This document shows, piece by piece, positions 45,435 through 54,148 of a DNA stretch of 64,000 bases. The stretch's first letter is position 1, and each line of letters begins with the position of its first letter. The translations under genes and the position numbers were made by a program. The stretch is taken from NCBI GenBank assembly GCA_965220055.1, contig CBDCPE010000004.1, positions 3,968,001 through 4,032,000 of the forward strand, read 5' to 3'. This DNA is from Bin87 sp965220055 (GTDB lineage: Bacteria; Chloroflexota; Dehalococcoidia; Lucifugimonadales; UBA3495). The notes beneath the pieces are model-generated. The model was not told the origin of the DNA and did no database searches. It saw only the letters and a program-made list of their open reading frames with translations.

Positions 45435-45989
45435 ATGGGTTGGCAAAAGCCTTGGATATCGGTCCTCGCGAGAACCCTCTTGGGATTCCCGCTGGCGGCC
45501 GTACTGGGGTCCATCGGAATGGCGGTAGCGTTGGCGTTGGCCGTGTTCTTCGGAGTCGCCGGCCTGCTTGCACAGTTGGCCATGCTGATGATCGGCGCCG
45601 GTGTCGGCGCCGGCATCGGCGCCGGGCTCACGATGTTCCGAGTTGACGCCATCCCGCCTTGGCCAGTGTGGCTCGCGGTCGGTCTGGGTCTTGCGGTGGT
45701 CAGCACCGCTGCTGGCTGGGTTGGTTACCAGGTCGGCGATCACATCTCCGCAATCGAGGACGCGAACTGTGTGGGCGTGTGCGGCTACCTCTTCAAGCCC
45801 CGAACCTACATTGCTATGGGAGCGACCCTCGTGCCCAACGTCATCGCGCTGCTGTTCAACATCGGCTATGAAGGCAGGTTCTGGCGGCGCACCCAGTCGC
45901 ACGACCCCTCGGACGACACGATGCTGGGACGCTCCAACGAGGGCGAAACCGCAGACGGCGGTGCCCGTGCCCCTGGCAAGACTCCGTGA
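45435..45989 (+). CDS. small multi-span membrane protein in the ABC operon
   Basis: 184 residues from ATG 45435, where the first hydrophobic segment starts; the upstream in-frame ATG at 45339 lies inside copy 4. About four spans, including a Gly/Ala-rich stretch (MIGAGVGAGIGAGLTMF). The C-terminal tail is polar. I do not recognise it. Its place between the fourth binding protein and OppB suggests a role with this transporter, which is inference. Confidence 0.55.
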   Translation: MGWQKPWISVLARTLLGFPLAAVLGSIGMAVALALAVFFGVAGLLAQLAMLMIGAGVGAGIGAGLTMFRVDAIPPWPVWLAVGLGLAVVSTAAGWVGYQVGDHISAIEDANCVGVCGYLFKPRTYIAMGATLVPNVIALLFNIGYEGRFWRRTQSHDPSDDTMLGRSNEGETADGGARAPGKTP

Positions 45990-46098
45990 TAATTTCGGCT
46001 GGTCCCCCTGCCACGTCCCGTGGCTGCGGACTCGGCTCCGGTCAATTCCTCTAACCGCGCTTAACAAGCAGCGAAACAGTTTGTGAGGTAGTGAATTT

Positions 46099-47016
46099 AT
46101 GCAGCGATATCTGTTGCGACGCATCCTGCTGGCTCTGTTGACCCTGCTGGCGGTCTCGCTGATCATCTTCGTCATGAGCCGGGCGGCCGGCGATCCCCGA
46201 CACGTTTACCTGGACGACTACTCTACCCAGGAGGACTGGGACCGGCTCACGGCAAGCCTTGGGCTGGACAAGCCGTACTATTATCAATACGGGATTTTCT
46301 TGGGCAGCGCGCTGAAGGGCGACTTCGGTAAATCGATTAAAGAGGGCCGGCCTTCCATGGAGGTCATCATTGAGCGGATACCGGCAACGCTCCAACTCGG
46401 TCTGGCCGCGTTCGCGTTCTCGGTGATCGTTGGGGTCCCGCTCGGCATACTGTCTGCCGTCAAACGCGGCAGTTTCCTTGACATGGCCGGCAAAACAATC
46501 GCGCTGGTGGGACAATCGGCCCCGGTATTCTGGTTGGGGCTGATGCTGGTGTTCCTGTTCGCAGTGCGATTGGACTGGTTACCGCCCTACGGCCGGCAGG
46601 AGATTTCCAGCATAATATTGCCGGCGGTGGCGCTGGGCTGGTTCTACGCGGCCGCCAATCTACGACTTCTCCGGTCCGCCATGTTGAACGTGCTGGATTC
46701 CGAGTACGTCAAGCTGGCGCGGGCCAAGGGCGTGGCCAACAACGCGGTCATCTGGAAGCATGCGCTGCGCAACGCGCTGATTCCGGTGCTGACCTTCGCG
46801 GGCATCACACTGGGAAGCCTGGTGACGGGTTCCCTGGTCGTGGAAACTGTGTTCGCGTGGCCCGGGTTGGGTCAGTTGGCTATCCAGGCGCTGGCCGGCA
46901 ACGACTACCCGCTGCTGCAGGCAGTGGTCATTGTGTTCACGCTGATGTACGTGGTAGCGGCGCTATCGGTCGACATCATGTACGCTTATATCGATCCAAG
47001 GATTCGTTACTCCTAA
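46099..47016 (+). CDS. oppB: peptide-type ABC transporter permease (OppB/DppB type)
   Basis: 305 residues, standard length, with about six spans. RYLLRRILLALLTLLAVSLIIFVMSR is the OppB N-terminus; the EAA loop is EYVKLARAKGVANNAVIWKHALRNALIPVL. GAGGTA lies upstream of the ATG. Channel subunit; partner of the OppC protein 15 bases downstream. Confidence 0.92.
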   Translation: MQRYLLRRILLALLTLLAVSLIIFVMSRAAGDPRHVYLDDYSTQEDWDRLTASLGLDKPYYYQYGIFLGSALKGDFGKSIKEGRPSMEVIIERIPATLQLGLAAFAFSVIVGVPLGILSAVKRGSFLDMAGKTIALVGQSAPVFWLGLMLVFLFAVRLDWLPPYGRQEISSIILPAVALGWFYAAANLRLLRSAMLNVLDSEYVKLARAKGVANNAVIWKHALRNALIPVLTFAGITLGSLVTGSLVVETVFAWPGLGQLAIQALAGNDYPLLQAVVIVFTLMYVVAALSVDIMYAYIDPRIRYS

Positions 47017-47031
47017 GCGGAGGAAGTTATC

Positions 47032-47931
47032 GTGGCAGTAGAGACAACTCTGGTCGTACAGCCGGTGCCGATGCCGACTCGCATCGTCAGGCAGGCCTGG
47101 CAACTGCGCCGATGGCCGCTGATCCCCATCTTCATTCTGGTGGTGTTCGTTATCACCGGGGTTTTCGCTCCGTTGATCGCACCGCACGACCCGGAACGCG
47201 GCGGCCTGCGCGACCGCAACTTGCCGCCAGCATGGGAAGAGGGCGGAAGTTCAGAATTTTGGTTGGGCACCGACCACCTGGGCCGAGACTTGCTGAGCCG
47301 GGTTATCTTCGGGGCTCGCATCTCCCTTGCCGTGGTGCTGGTGACGCTGGGAGTGGGCATGGTCATCGGAGTGACCAGTGGCCTGATCGCCGGCTGGTAC
47401 GGCGGGTGGGTGGATGAGATCCTGATGCGCATCGTGGACATCAAGCTGGCAATACCAACCATATTGCTGGCCTTGGTGCTGGTCCTGGCGCTGGGGCAGT
47501 CCTTCCTTATCATCGTGGCGATCCTTGCCATCGCGGTGTGGCCCCGCTTCGCCCGCAACGTGCGGGGTGAGGTGCTGCAACTCAAAACGATGGACTTTGT
47601 CGCCCTGGCCAAGGTCGCCGGGGCATCAACGCCCCGCATCCTGGCCATGCACATCTTCCCGGGCGTCATCAACACCCTCATCGTGTTGGCTACGCTTGAG
47701 GTCGGCATCGTAATCCTGCTGGAATCCACCCTCAGCTTCTTGGGAGCGGGAGTGCCGCCGCCCACGCCAGCCTGGGGCTCCATGGTGTCCGACGGCCGTG
47801 ACCGTCTCGCAGTGGCCTGGTGGATCTCAACCATGCCCGGCTTGGCCATCATGCTGACCGTGCTGTCCATGAACCTGTTCGGGGACTGGATCCGCGACCG
47901 CCTCGATCCCAGGCTCCGCCAACTGAGCTGA
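47032..47931 (+). CDS. oppC: peptide-type ABC transporter permease (OppC/DppC type)
   Basis: 299 residues from GTG, with GCGGAGGAAG upstream. FWLGTDHLGRDLLSRVIFGARISL is the DppC/OppC signature; the EAA loop is DFVALAKVAGASTPRILAMHIFPGVINTL. The second channel subunit. A CTC/GAG hairpin followed by ATTTTT overlaps its 3' end (about 47911-47939) and could reduce read-through to the ATPase genes. Confidence 0.92.
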   Translation: MAVETTLVVQPVPMPTRIVRQAWQLRRWPLIPIFILVVFVITGVFAPLIAPHDPERGGLRDRNLPPAWEEGGSSEFWLGTDHLGRDLLSRVIFGARISLAVVLVTLGVGMVIGVTSGLIAGWYGGWVDEILMRIVDIKLAIPTILLALVLVLALGQSFLIIVAILAIAVWPRFARNVRGEVLQLKTMDFVALAKVAGASTPRILAMHIFPGVINTLIVLATLEVGIVILLESTLSFLGAGVPPPTPAWGSMVSDGRDRLAVAWWISTMPGLAIMLTVLSMNLFGDWIRDRLDPRLRQLS

Positions 47932-47979
47932 TCATTTTTGCCCGAATAATCGATGGCCCACCCACAAGCAGGTTGAAGC

Positions 47980-48972
47980 ATGACATCTAGCGCTACTGAA
48001 AACGCAAGCCCGGTGGTTCTGCAAGTTGACGGACTGAGAACCTATTTTGAGACCCGTTGGGGTACAGTTAAAGCGGTCGACGGCGTCAGCTTTGACCTGC
48101 GGCGCGGCGAGACCTTGGGCATCGTCGGCGAGTCTGGTTCGGGCAAGTCGGTGACCATGCTGTCGCTGATGCGGCTGGTCCCCGAGCCGCCGGGCCGGAT
48201 CGTGGATGGTCAGATCCTGCTGGAAGGCCAAGACCTGGCGCAGCTATCTGATAAGGAGATGAGCGAGATCCGGGGAAGCCAGATCGCACTGATCATCCAG
48301 GACCCGATGACTTCCCTCAACCCGGTCTTTACCATCGGCAACCAGGTTGGCGAAGCCATCAAGATCCACCAGGACATCCCCAAGCGCACTATCTTGCAGC
48401 AGGTGCTGAACGTGCTCCGCAAGGTGAACATCCCTGCCGCCGAGTCCCGGGTCCGGGACTACCCGCACCAGATGAGCGGAGGCATGCGCCAGCGCGTCGT
48501 CGGAGCAATCGGCATATCCTGCGAACCAATCGTGTTGATCGCCGACGAGCCGACAACCTCGCTGGACGTGACCATCCAGGCACAATACCTGAAGCTCCTC
48601 AAGGAACTCCAGGAGGCCTCTGACATCGGCCTCATCTTCATCACCCACGACTTCGGGATCGTGGCCAAGATGTGCGACCGCGTAGCAGTGATGTACGCGG
48701 GCAGGATCGTGGAGATGGGTGACGTGCGGGACATATTCAACAACCCGTCGCACCCCTACACGGAGGCGCTTCTGTCCTCCGTCCCGAAGCTCGAAGAGGA
48801 CGTCGATCGACTGTATTCCATTGAAGGGCAGCCGCCGATGCTTCACGATCTCCCGCCAGGCTGCCCCTTCGCGCCTCGCTGTCAATACGTAATGGACAAA
48901 TGCCTTGTGACCTATCCGCCACAATTCGACGTGACGGATAGCCACTATGCGGCCTGCTGGAGGCTGGAATGA
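47980..48972 (+). CDS. oppD: peptide-type ABC transporter ATPase (OppD/DppD type)
   Basis: 330 residues. Walker A GESGSGKS, Q-loop LIIQDPMTSLNPVF, signature MSGGMRQRVVGAIGIS, Walker B LIADEPTTSLDV, IFITHDFGIV. The oligopeptide C-terminal extension (CPFAPRCQYVMDKC) is present. Stop and next start overlap as ATGA at 48969-48972. Confidence 0.93.
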   Translation: MTSSATENASPVVLQVDGLRTYFETRWGTVKAVDGVSFDLRRGETLGIVGESGSGKSVTMLSLMRLVPEPPGRIVDGQILLEGQDLAQLSDKEMSEIRGSQIALIIQDPMTSLNPVFTIGNQVGEAIKIHQDIPKRTILQQVLNVLRKVNIPAAESRVRDYPHQMSGGMRQRVVGAIGISCEPIVLIADEPTTSLDVTIQAQYLKLLKELQEASDIGLIFITHDFGIVAKMCDRVAVMYAGRIVEMGDVRDIFNNPSHPYTEALLSSVPKLEEDVDRLYSIEGQPPMLHDLPPGCPFAPRCQYVMDKCLVTYPPQFDVTDSHYAACWRLE

Positions 48973-49973
48973 CCACCCTGGAATCAAACCCGGCGACCCA
49001 CACTCAGAACGAGGTGCTGCTTGAGGCCTTCGGCCTCAAAAAACACTTCCCCGTGACTAGGGGTCTCCTGGTGTCCAAAGTAACCGGATGGATCAAAGCC
49101 GTCGACGGCGTTTCCTTCCAGGTCCGGGCCGGCGAGACTCTGGGCATCGTGGGCGAGTCCGGGTGCGGCAAGAGCACCACCGCCAAGATGCTGCTGATGC
49201 TGGAGGAGCCCACCGAGGGGAGCATCCGGTTCCAGGGCCAGGAAATTCGCGACGCCAACGCCGAGCAGCGCCGCGTGTATCGCAGTTCGGTTCAAGCAGT
49301 TTTCCAGGACCCTTGGAGCTCCCTCAATCCCAGGATGCGTGTTCGGGACTTGATCGCCGAACCAATGGTCATCAACCTCAACATGAGCCGTCGGGACATG
49401 CAGGACCGGGTCGCCAAGCTGCTGGCGGACGTGGGCCTGAGCAACTACCACGCCAACCTTTACCCCCACGAGTTCAGCGGTGGGCAACGCCAGCGGTTGG
49501 CTATTGCCAGGGCCCTGTCCGTGGAGCCCAAAGTAATCGTGCTGGACGAGCCCGTTTCGGCGCTCGACGTGTCCATTCGCGCCCAGATAATGAACCTGCT
49601 GAAGGACCTTCAGCAGGAGTACAACGTCAGCTATATGATGATCGCGCACCACTTGGCAACAGTGCGGTACATGTGCGACTGGGTGGCCGTGATGTACCTG
49701 GGTCAGATCGTTGAGTACGGGCCCACGAGAGAATTGTTCAATAATGCCTCACACCCCTACACCAAGGCCCTGATGAACGCGGCGCTGCCCTCGCATCCGG
49801 ACATCGAACAGGAAGAGATGATTCTGACCGGCGAGGTGCCCTCCCCGCTGAATCCCCCCGAGGGTTGCCGGTTCCATCCCCGCTGCCCCTTCGTCATGGA
49901 GCGTTGCTCCAGGGACATTCCGGAGGTCACGGAGTTGGCGCCCGGACACACCGTATCCTGCCACCTTTACTGA
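48969..49973 (+). CDS. oppF: peptide-type ABC transporter ATPase (OppF/DppF type)
   Basis: 334 residues. Walker A GESGCGKST, Q-loop VFQDPWSSLNPRMR, signature FSGGQRQRLAIARAL, Walker B VIVLDEPVSALDVS and the H-loop MIAHHLATV; the usual THD before the H-loop His reads AHH, an unusual but conservative change. The Cys-rich tail (CRFHPRCPFVMERC) is complete. It ends the operon. Confidence 0.93.
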   Translation: MTTLESNPATHTQNEVLLEAFGLKKHFPVTRGLLVSKVTGWIKAVDGVSFQVRAGETLGIVGESGCGKSTTAKMLLMLEEPTEGSIRFQGQEIRDANAEQRRVYRSSVQAVFQDPWSSLNPRMRVRDLIAEPMVINLNMSRRDMQDRVAKLLADVGLSNYHANLYPHEFSGGQRQRLAIARALSVEPKVIVLDEPVSALDVSIRAQIMNLLKDLQQEYNVSYMMIAHHLATVRYMCDWVAVMYLGQIVEYGPTRELFNNASHPYTKALMNAALPSHPDIEQEEMILTGEVPSPLNPPEGCRFHPRCPFVMERCSRDIPEVTELAPGHTVSCHLY

Positions 49974-50035
49974 CCCGCGCTGACCGTCGTGAACCCCGGG
50001 CGCGCCAAGGTTCAACAGCAACCGCTTGGCCGTCG

Positions 50036-50060
50036 ACGCCGCCCCGTTACCGGGCGGCGT
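50036..50060. terminator. GC-rich hairpin between convergent genes
   Basis: ACGCCGCCC (50036-50044) pairs with GGGCGGCGT (50052-50060) around a seven-base loop. It spans the stop codon of the aldolase and lies 60 bases after oppF. No T-run, so termination is only suggested. Confidence 0.35.
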
Positions 50061-50814
50061 TCACGTTTTTCAGGAAGTCCTCGGCGCCGATACGCAGCAG
50101 GCCCCAGCCAGATACCGTGACGAAGTTCGCGCCCAGCTTGATGAACTCGGCGACGCCGGCCGTGTCCGCCGGATTGTTGCCGCCCACGCCGACGCTCTTG
50201 CCGCCGGCGCGCACCCGGGGGATCACCTCGCTCATCACCCGCCGTACCTCGGCGACGCCCGGGTTGCCCATGCTCTGCCCCAGGTCCGACGCCGCGACGT
50301 GGAGCACGTCCGCGCCGGAGACCTCTAGGATCTCATCCAGGTTCCCCACCGCCTCGACGTCTTCGACCATCGGGATCACCAGCACTTGGGAGTTGACCCA
50401 CGCCGTGGCCTCGTCCCGGGTCACGCCGATGCCGTAGTCCTGCGCCCGTCCTCCGCCCATTCCCCGGTAACCGTCGGGGTGGTATCGGGCCGCCCGGGCG
50501 ATGGCCGCAGCTTGCTCACCGTTGTTCACGTGGGGCACGATGATCCCCTGCAAACCCCGGTCCAGGAACCGCAGTATCGTCTGGTCGGAGTGGTCCGGTA
50601 TCCGCGCGATGGGCGTGATCCCGAAGGACTCGGCAGCGCGCACCATGTGCTCCACCTGGTCCAGGTTGGCCGGCCCGTGCTCGCAGTCGATCATCACGAA
50701 ATCGTAGCCCAGGGCTCCGAAGATCTCGACCATGTCGGGCGCGTATCGCGTGATAATCGCCCCAAACACGACCTCGCCCTCGTTCAGCTTCGCCTTGGTG
50801 GTATTGGTACGCAT
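50047..50814 (-). CDS. HpcH/HpaI-family aldolase
   Basis: 255 residues. The (beta/alpha)8 barrel marks are YDFVMIDCEHGPANLDQVEHMVRA (metal/phosphate side), the catalytic Arg in PIARIPDH, GIIVPHVNNGEQA and VIPMVEDVEAVGNLDEIL (metal-ligand Glu-Asp). These class II pyruvate aldolases cleave 4-hydroxy-2-oxo acids. A truly conserved His near residue 45 is present (CEHGP). The TPP enzyme gene lies 157 bases upstream on the same strand, so a joint 2-oxo acid catabolic role is possible. Confidence 0.88.
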   Translation of the reverse strand: MRTNTTKAKLNEGEVVFGAIITRYAPDMVEIFGALGYDFVMIDCEHGPANLDQVEHMVRAAESFGITPIARIPDHSDQTILRFLDRGLQGIIVPHVNNGEQAAAIARAARYHPDGYRGMGGGRAQDYGIGVTRDEATAWVNSQVLVIPMVEDVEAVGNLDEILEVSGADVLHVAASDLGQSMGNPGVAEVRRVMSEVIPRVRAGGKSVGVGGNNPADTAGVAEFIKLGANFVTVSGWGLLRIGAEDFLKNVNAAR

Positions 50815-50838
50815 CGCTAAGTCTCCCTTCCAAGTTAA

Positions 50839-50880
50839 TTGTCATTGCGAGGAGCGGAGCGACGTGGCAACCTCGTTGCC
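50839..50880 (+). repeat. palindromic REP-like repeat
   Basis: ATTGTCATTGCGAGGAGCGG then AGCGACGTGGCAACCTCG, a diverged copy of the core in the spacer between the aldolase and TPP-enzyme genes. Confidence 0.75.
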
Positions 50881-50971
50881 GTAACGGCGAACCATGCCCC
50901 GATGAGATTGACGCTCTCTCGTCAGTTCCGGTGTGCCAACCCATTCGCGGCCGACGTGCGGTTCGCGTCGC

Positions 50972-52642
50972 CTACAGCGCCCCGTCGATCACCATATCCA
51001 ACAACGCCGGTTTTCCCGACGCCACCGCCCGGTCCACCGCCGGTTTGATCTCCGCCGGGTCCGTGATCCTCTCCCCGTGGACGCCCATGCTGTTGGCGAT
51101 GGCGGCCATGTCGAAGGGGGTCCCAAAATCGGAGTACATCAGCCGCCCGCCCGACGTCTCCGGCAGCTCCAGCACGTCCCGCTGGTATACGTTGAAGTTC
51201 ACCTTGAGCACCCGGTACGCCCCGTTGTTGCAGATGACGAAAACACACGGGATGTTGTCGTTGGCCGCCGTCCACAACCCCTGCACCGTCATCATCGCGC
51301 TACCGTCGCCGATGATGCCGAAAACGGGCCGGTCGGGGTTGGCGCACTGCGTTCCCATCGTGGTGCCCATGCCGCCTCCGATGGACTGCCCCCGGTATCC
51401 GCGCAGGTCGCCCCGCCGCTCTCCCTGGAAGTAGTGACGCATCGTGCCCCGATTGCTGATCGAGTCGTCCACCACGATTGCGTTGTCGGGTATCGCCGCC
51501 GCCAGTTCCGCCATCATGCGAGCCGGCGTCATCGGTTTGTGGTCCCACTTTTCGGCCACCGATTCCTCGAATGCCCGCCGGTTGTCGAGCCTCTCGGCGG
51601 CCACCGCCCGTTTGCGCTCCTCGATCTCCGATCGGTCGCCCGGGGAAAGCCGTTCCTTGAGCGCCGCGATCAGGTCCTCCAACGCCAGCCCGCAGTGTCC
51701 CACGATGCCAACGTCCGTCGGTTCCGAGCGCCCGATGCGGCTCCGGTCCGGATCAATGTGCACCAGCTTGGACTCGGCCGGCAGGATCACGTCGCCCCAG
51801 TAGAACAGTTCCTCAAAGGGATCCGAGCCCACGGCCAGGACCAGGTCTACCGCCTGCAGCACCGCGCGCTGGTCGGAAACCCGCAGCGACAACGCCCCCA
51901 GGAACTGCTCGTGGGTGGTCGGGAAAGACACCTCTGCGCCACGCGCCTGGTATACCGGCAGGCCCATCAGCTCAGCCAGCTCCACCGCCTGGTCAACTGC
52001 GCCATCATCCGAAAGCCGGTCCCCCACCAGCAGTATCGGCCGGCTGGCGTCCATCAGCAGCGAGGCCGCCTGTGCGATCCCCTCCGCGCTGGGTCGCGAC
52101 CCGTCGTACACCGGCCGCGACGGGTCGATGTTCATCTCCGCCCTCCCCTCCAGCGCATTAGAGGTGAAGCCCACGTAGACGGGCCCCTTGGGGTGGCTGT
52201 TGGCCTCGTTGAACGCCCGGCGGATCGCGCTGGGTATCTGGTCCGCATGGGACAGTTGCACCGACCACTTGGTGACCGGACGCACCAGCTCTGCCAGGTC
52301 GGTCATGGTCTCGTTAACTTTGCGGATGTCGTAGTTGGCGGAGGTCACCACCATCGGTGTGCCGGTGTTCAGGGCATCCAGCATCAGGGCGATCCCGTTC
52401 GCCAACCCGCTGTCCACGTGCAGACTGACGAAGGACGCAGTGCCCGTGGCCCGGGCGTAGGCCTCGCCCATCCCCACCGCCACGCTTTCCTGTAGGGTCA
52501 GGATGTAGCGTAACTCGGGGTAATCGCCCAGCAGGTCGATGATCGGCCCCTCGCTGGTTCCGGGGTTGCCGAATATGTACTCAACGCCCTCGGCCTTGAG
52601 CATCTCCAGCAGCGCCTGTTTGCCGGTCATCAGTTGGGACAT
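50972..52642 (-). CDS. thiamine-pyrophosphate enzyme (acetolactate synthase/benzoylformate decarboxylase-like)
   Basis: 556 residues from ATG 52642, where GGAGGAG precedes and the family starts (GKQALLEMLKAEGVEYIFGNPGTSEGP); an upstream start at 52765 is disfavoured. The cofactor Glu lies in YILTLQESVAVGMGEAYARATG; the metal-binding motif GDGSAMMTVQGLWTAANDNIPCVFVICNN is complete. The middle FAD/regulatory domain is present. Decarboxylates 2-oxo acids; the type (oxalyl-CoA, benzoylformate, or other) cannot be decided. The HpaI aldolase gene lies downstream. Confidence 0.88.
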   Translation of the reverse strand: MSQLMTGKQALLEMLKAEGVEYIFGNPGTSEGPIIDLLGDYPELRYILTLQESVAVGMGEAYARATGTASFVSLHVDSGLANGIALMLDALNTGTPMVVTSANYDIRKVNETMTDLAELVRPVTKWSVQLSHADQIPSAIRRAFNEANSHPKGPVYVGFTSNALEGRAEMNIDPSRPVYDGSRPSAEGIAQAASLLMDASRPILLVGDRLSDDGAVDQAVELAELMGLPVYQARGAEVSFPTTHEQFLGALSLRVSDQRAVLQAVDLVLAVGSDPFEELFYWGDVILPAESKLVHIDPDRSRIGRSEPTDVGIVGHCGLALEDLIAALKERLSPGDRSEIEERKRAVAAERLDNRRAFEESVAEKWDHKPMTPARMMAELAAAIPDNAIVVDDSISNRGTMRHYFQGERRGDLRGYRGQSIGGGMGTTMGTQCANPDRPVFGIIGDGSAMMTVQGLWTAANDNIPCVFVICNNGAYRVLKVNFNVYQRDVLELPETSGGRLMYSDFGTPFDMAAIANSMGVHGERITDPAEIKPAVDRAVASGKPALLDMVIDGAL

Positions 52643-53120
52643 GGGCTCCTCCGGTGCGGGCCGCCCATACGCGGAGCGGCCATTGGATTCGGTGTCGGCC
52701 AATTCTACAACAAACCGTCCGCCACCATTCCTGCCGTCACTGCCAATGCCAGCGAAGCGCGGCACTCACGCCTACCCCCTTGCGCGAGAACCGTCATTGC
52801 CAGCGCCTTTTACCTTGTCATTGCCAGCGAAGCGCGGCAATCTCGTTGGCGGAGGAGACGTCGGTTACCGCATCGCTACGCTCATGGCAATGACAAACTT
52901 GGTACGCGTGCGCCTAAATCCTGCCCGACACGTCGCTCGCCCATATTATGTGGTATGATGTACCTAGTGACTGTACTCTGAGTTTACTCGGCCGCTTCCC
53001 AGCGTCCTAGCTCAACCTTTGGTTCCTCGTCAGTTCCCCTCTGGGCCCCCAAGTCCCGTTGCGGTTCTTACCTTGTTGGCCCAGTCTACTTGTCAACTAT
53101 CCAAATAAAAGGGGTCATGA
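52643..53120. other. spacer with MITE-like repeats and a pyrimidine-rich leader
   Basis: About 480 bases. Repeats fill 52736-52912; the last 140 bases before the zinc-ribbon gene are pyrimidine-rich, and contain TGGTATGAT (about 52957), a possible extended -10, but no convincing -35. Confidence 0.4.
52766..52912. mobile_element. MITE-like element preceded by a partial copy
   Basis: Ends TCACGCCTACCCCC and TTGGTACGCGTGCG. Core palindromes read ATTGCCAGCG rather than ATTGCGAGCG. A fragment of another core (TGCCAGCGAAGCGCGGCA) lies directly before it at 52736-52765. No flanking direct repeat is seen. Confidence 0.65.
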
Positions 53121-53447
53121 ATGACTTACCAGGATCGAACCCTCTCCTGTAACGAGTGCGGCCAATCCTTCACTTTCAGCGCTGACGACCAGTCGTACCA
53201 CGCTGAGAAGGGTTACACCAACGAGCCCAAACGCTGCCCGAACTGCCGCCAGGCCAAGCGAGCCCAGCGCAACGACGGCGGCTTCGGTGGCGGATACGAC
53301 AGGAATGATCGCGAAATGCACCCCGCCGTTTGTGCTGAGTGTGGCAAGGACACCATGGTGCCTTTCCGGCCCAGGGGCGACCGCCCGGTCTACTGCAGCG
53401 ACTGCTTCAGACGACAGGGTGCGTCGTCAAACCGGGGCCGATACTAG
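53121..53447 (+). CDS. zinc-ribbon protein (probable zinc-binding domain, CxxC x4)
   Basis: 108 residues; AAAGGGG lies before the ATG. Two zinc knuckles: C-x2-C at LSCNECGQ with RCPNCRQ (first ribbon, with SFTFSADDQSYHAEKGYTNEPKRC typical of the small probable-zinc-binding family), then VCAECGK with YCSDCFRR (second ribbon). A Gly/Arg/Asp-rich linker joins them, and the C-terminus is basic (RQGASSNRGRY). Such proteins often occur in Chloroflexota and are cold- or stress-related RNA/DNA binders in some species; the role here is not proved. A strong hairpin follows. Confidence 0.85.
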   Translation: MTYQDRTLSCNECGQSFTFSADDQSYHAEKGYTNEPKRCPNCRQAKRAQRNDGGFGGGYDRNDREMHPAVCAECGKDTMVPFRPRGDRPVYCSDCFRRQGASSNRGRY

Positions 53448-53457
53448 GATCCCGTAC

Positions 53458-53490
53458 GAAGAGGGGAGGCGAAATTCGCCTCCCCTCTTC
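53458..53490 (+). terminator. strong hairpin after the zinc-ribbon gene
   Basis: GAAGAGGGGAGGCGA, loop AAT, TCGCCTCCCCTCTTC: a perfect 15-bp stem starting 11 bases after the stop. Only a short T-poor tail follows. Confidence 0.6.
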
Positions 53491-53568
53491 CATTCCGACC
53501 GCACAAACAGGAGAAAAGCTACGCAACTATGGCCATTCGGCAAGCAGGTTAACGAGCTTTCCCAAGAG

Positions 53569-53829
53569 TTGCTCAAGACTTTCGGTGTTACGTCGCAAGA
53601 TGCCGCGGAGATGCGCTACGTAGCCAGACAAGGCCGGCTCGGCGCCGGGAACGTCAACCGGGTGTTTATCTTCAATCCGGACGCTCCTTCTGACCTGGAG
53701 TTGGCGTCAGCCAATTTTCAAAACCTGACGGCCCTGGATAAGGGCCTGTTCTTCAATGGGCACATCATGAAGGGTCACGAATCCTCACCAGGAAATTTGG
53801 CCGTCCTCTACGATAGGCGCGCCGTGTAA
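53569..53829 (+). CDS. small unknown protein, start uncertain
   Basis: 86 residues from TTG 53569; the frame is open further upstream and reads W-P-F-G-K-Q-V-N-E-L-S-Q-E from 53530. An out-of-frame ATG at 53529, 13 bases after AGGAG, begins a seven-codon ORF, so a lost base pair at that ATG could have displaced the true start (MWPFGKQ-like). The protein is soluble, with EMRYVARQGRLGAGNVNRVFIFNP and SPGNLAVLYDRRAV; no family recognised. A T-tract terminator lies 109 bases downstream. Confidence 0.45.
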   Translation: MLKTFGVTSQDAAEMRYVARQGRLGAGNVNRVFIFNPDAPSDLELASANFQNLTALDKGLFFNGHIMKGHESSPGNLAVLYDRRAV

Positions 53830-53937
53830 GTACGACACGATCCCCCGCGCCTCCATAGCCCCCGCGAACGCGGGCAGCCGTATCGAAGGCTCCAGCGCAA
53901 CGCCCCGTTCGCAAATATTTCGGCAAGCATCCCGATG

Positions 53938-53963
53938 CCCCATGCAAAAGCTTGGGGTTTTTT
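53938..53963 (+). terminator. Rho-independent terminator
   Basis: CCCCA, then TGC-AAAA-GCT, then TGGGG followed by six T. Stem of five strong pairs plus an inner GC/GC, with the T-run at 53958-53963. It fits termination of the gene ending at 53829. Confidence 0.75.
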
Positions 53964-54107
53964 GTATGCCCACGCCGGTTCCCAAAATCGCTCTACCAGC
54001 CCGTTGCCCAGACCTACGTTTCCGGGGGCCGCCCCACACTAAACTACAGCAACCGTCTCGCGTTCATTCCCCGTTCCTGCGACAGCCTCCAATCGGCCAC
54101 TCCCCAC

Positions 54108-54141
54108 TGTTATTGCGAGCGCAGCGTGGCAATCTCGCCGG
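54108..54141 (+). repeat. palindromic REP-like repeat at the 5' end of a gene
   Basis: TGTTATTGCGAGCG then CAGCGTGGCAATCTCG. Ends eight bases before the GTG start of the membrane protein, so its hairpin could affect translation. Confidence 0.8.
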
Positions 54142-54148
54142 CAGAGGA

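Larger units (their letters stand above)
53830..54148. other. spacer containing a terminator and a REP-like repeat
   Basis: About 320 bases. The terminator at 53938 and the repeat at 54108 are the only recognisable elements. Confidence 0.5.

Noticed and set aside
47911..47939. Possible terminator after oppC
   Set aside because: Weak bulged stem with five T inside a coupled transport operon; at most an attenuator, so not listed separately.
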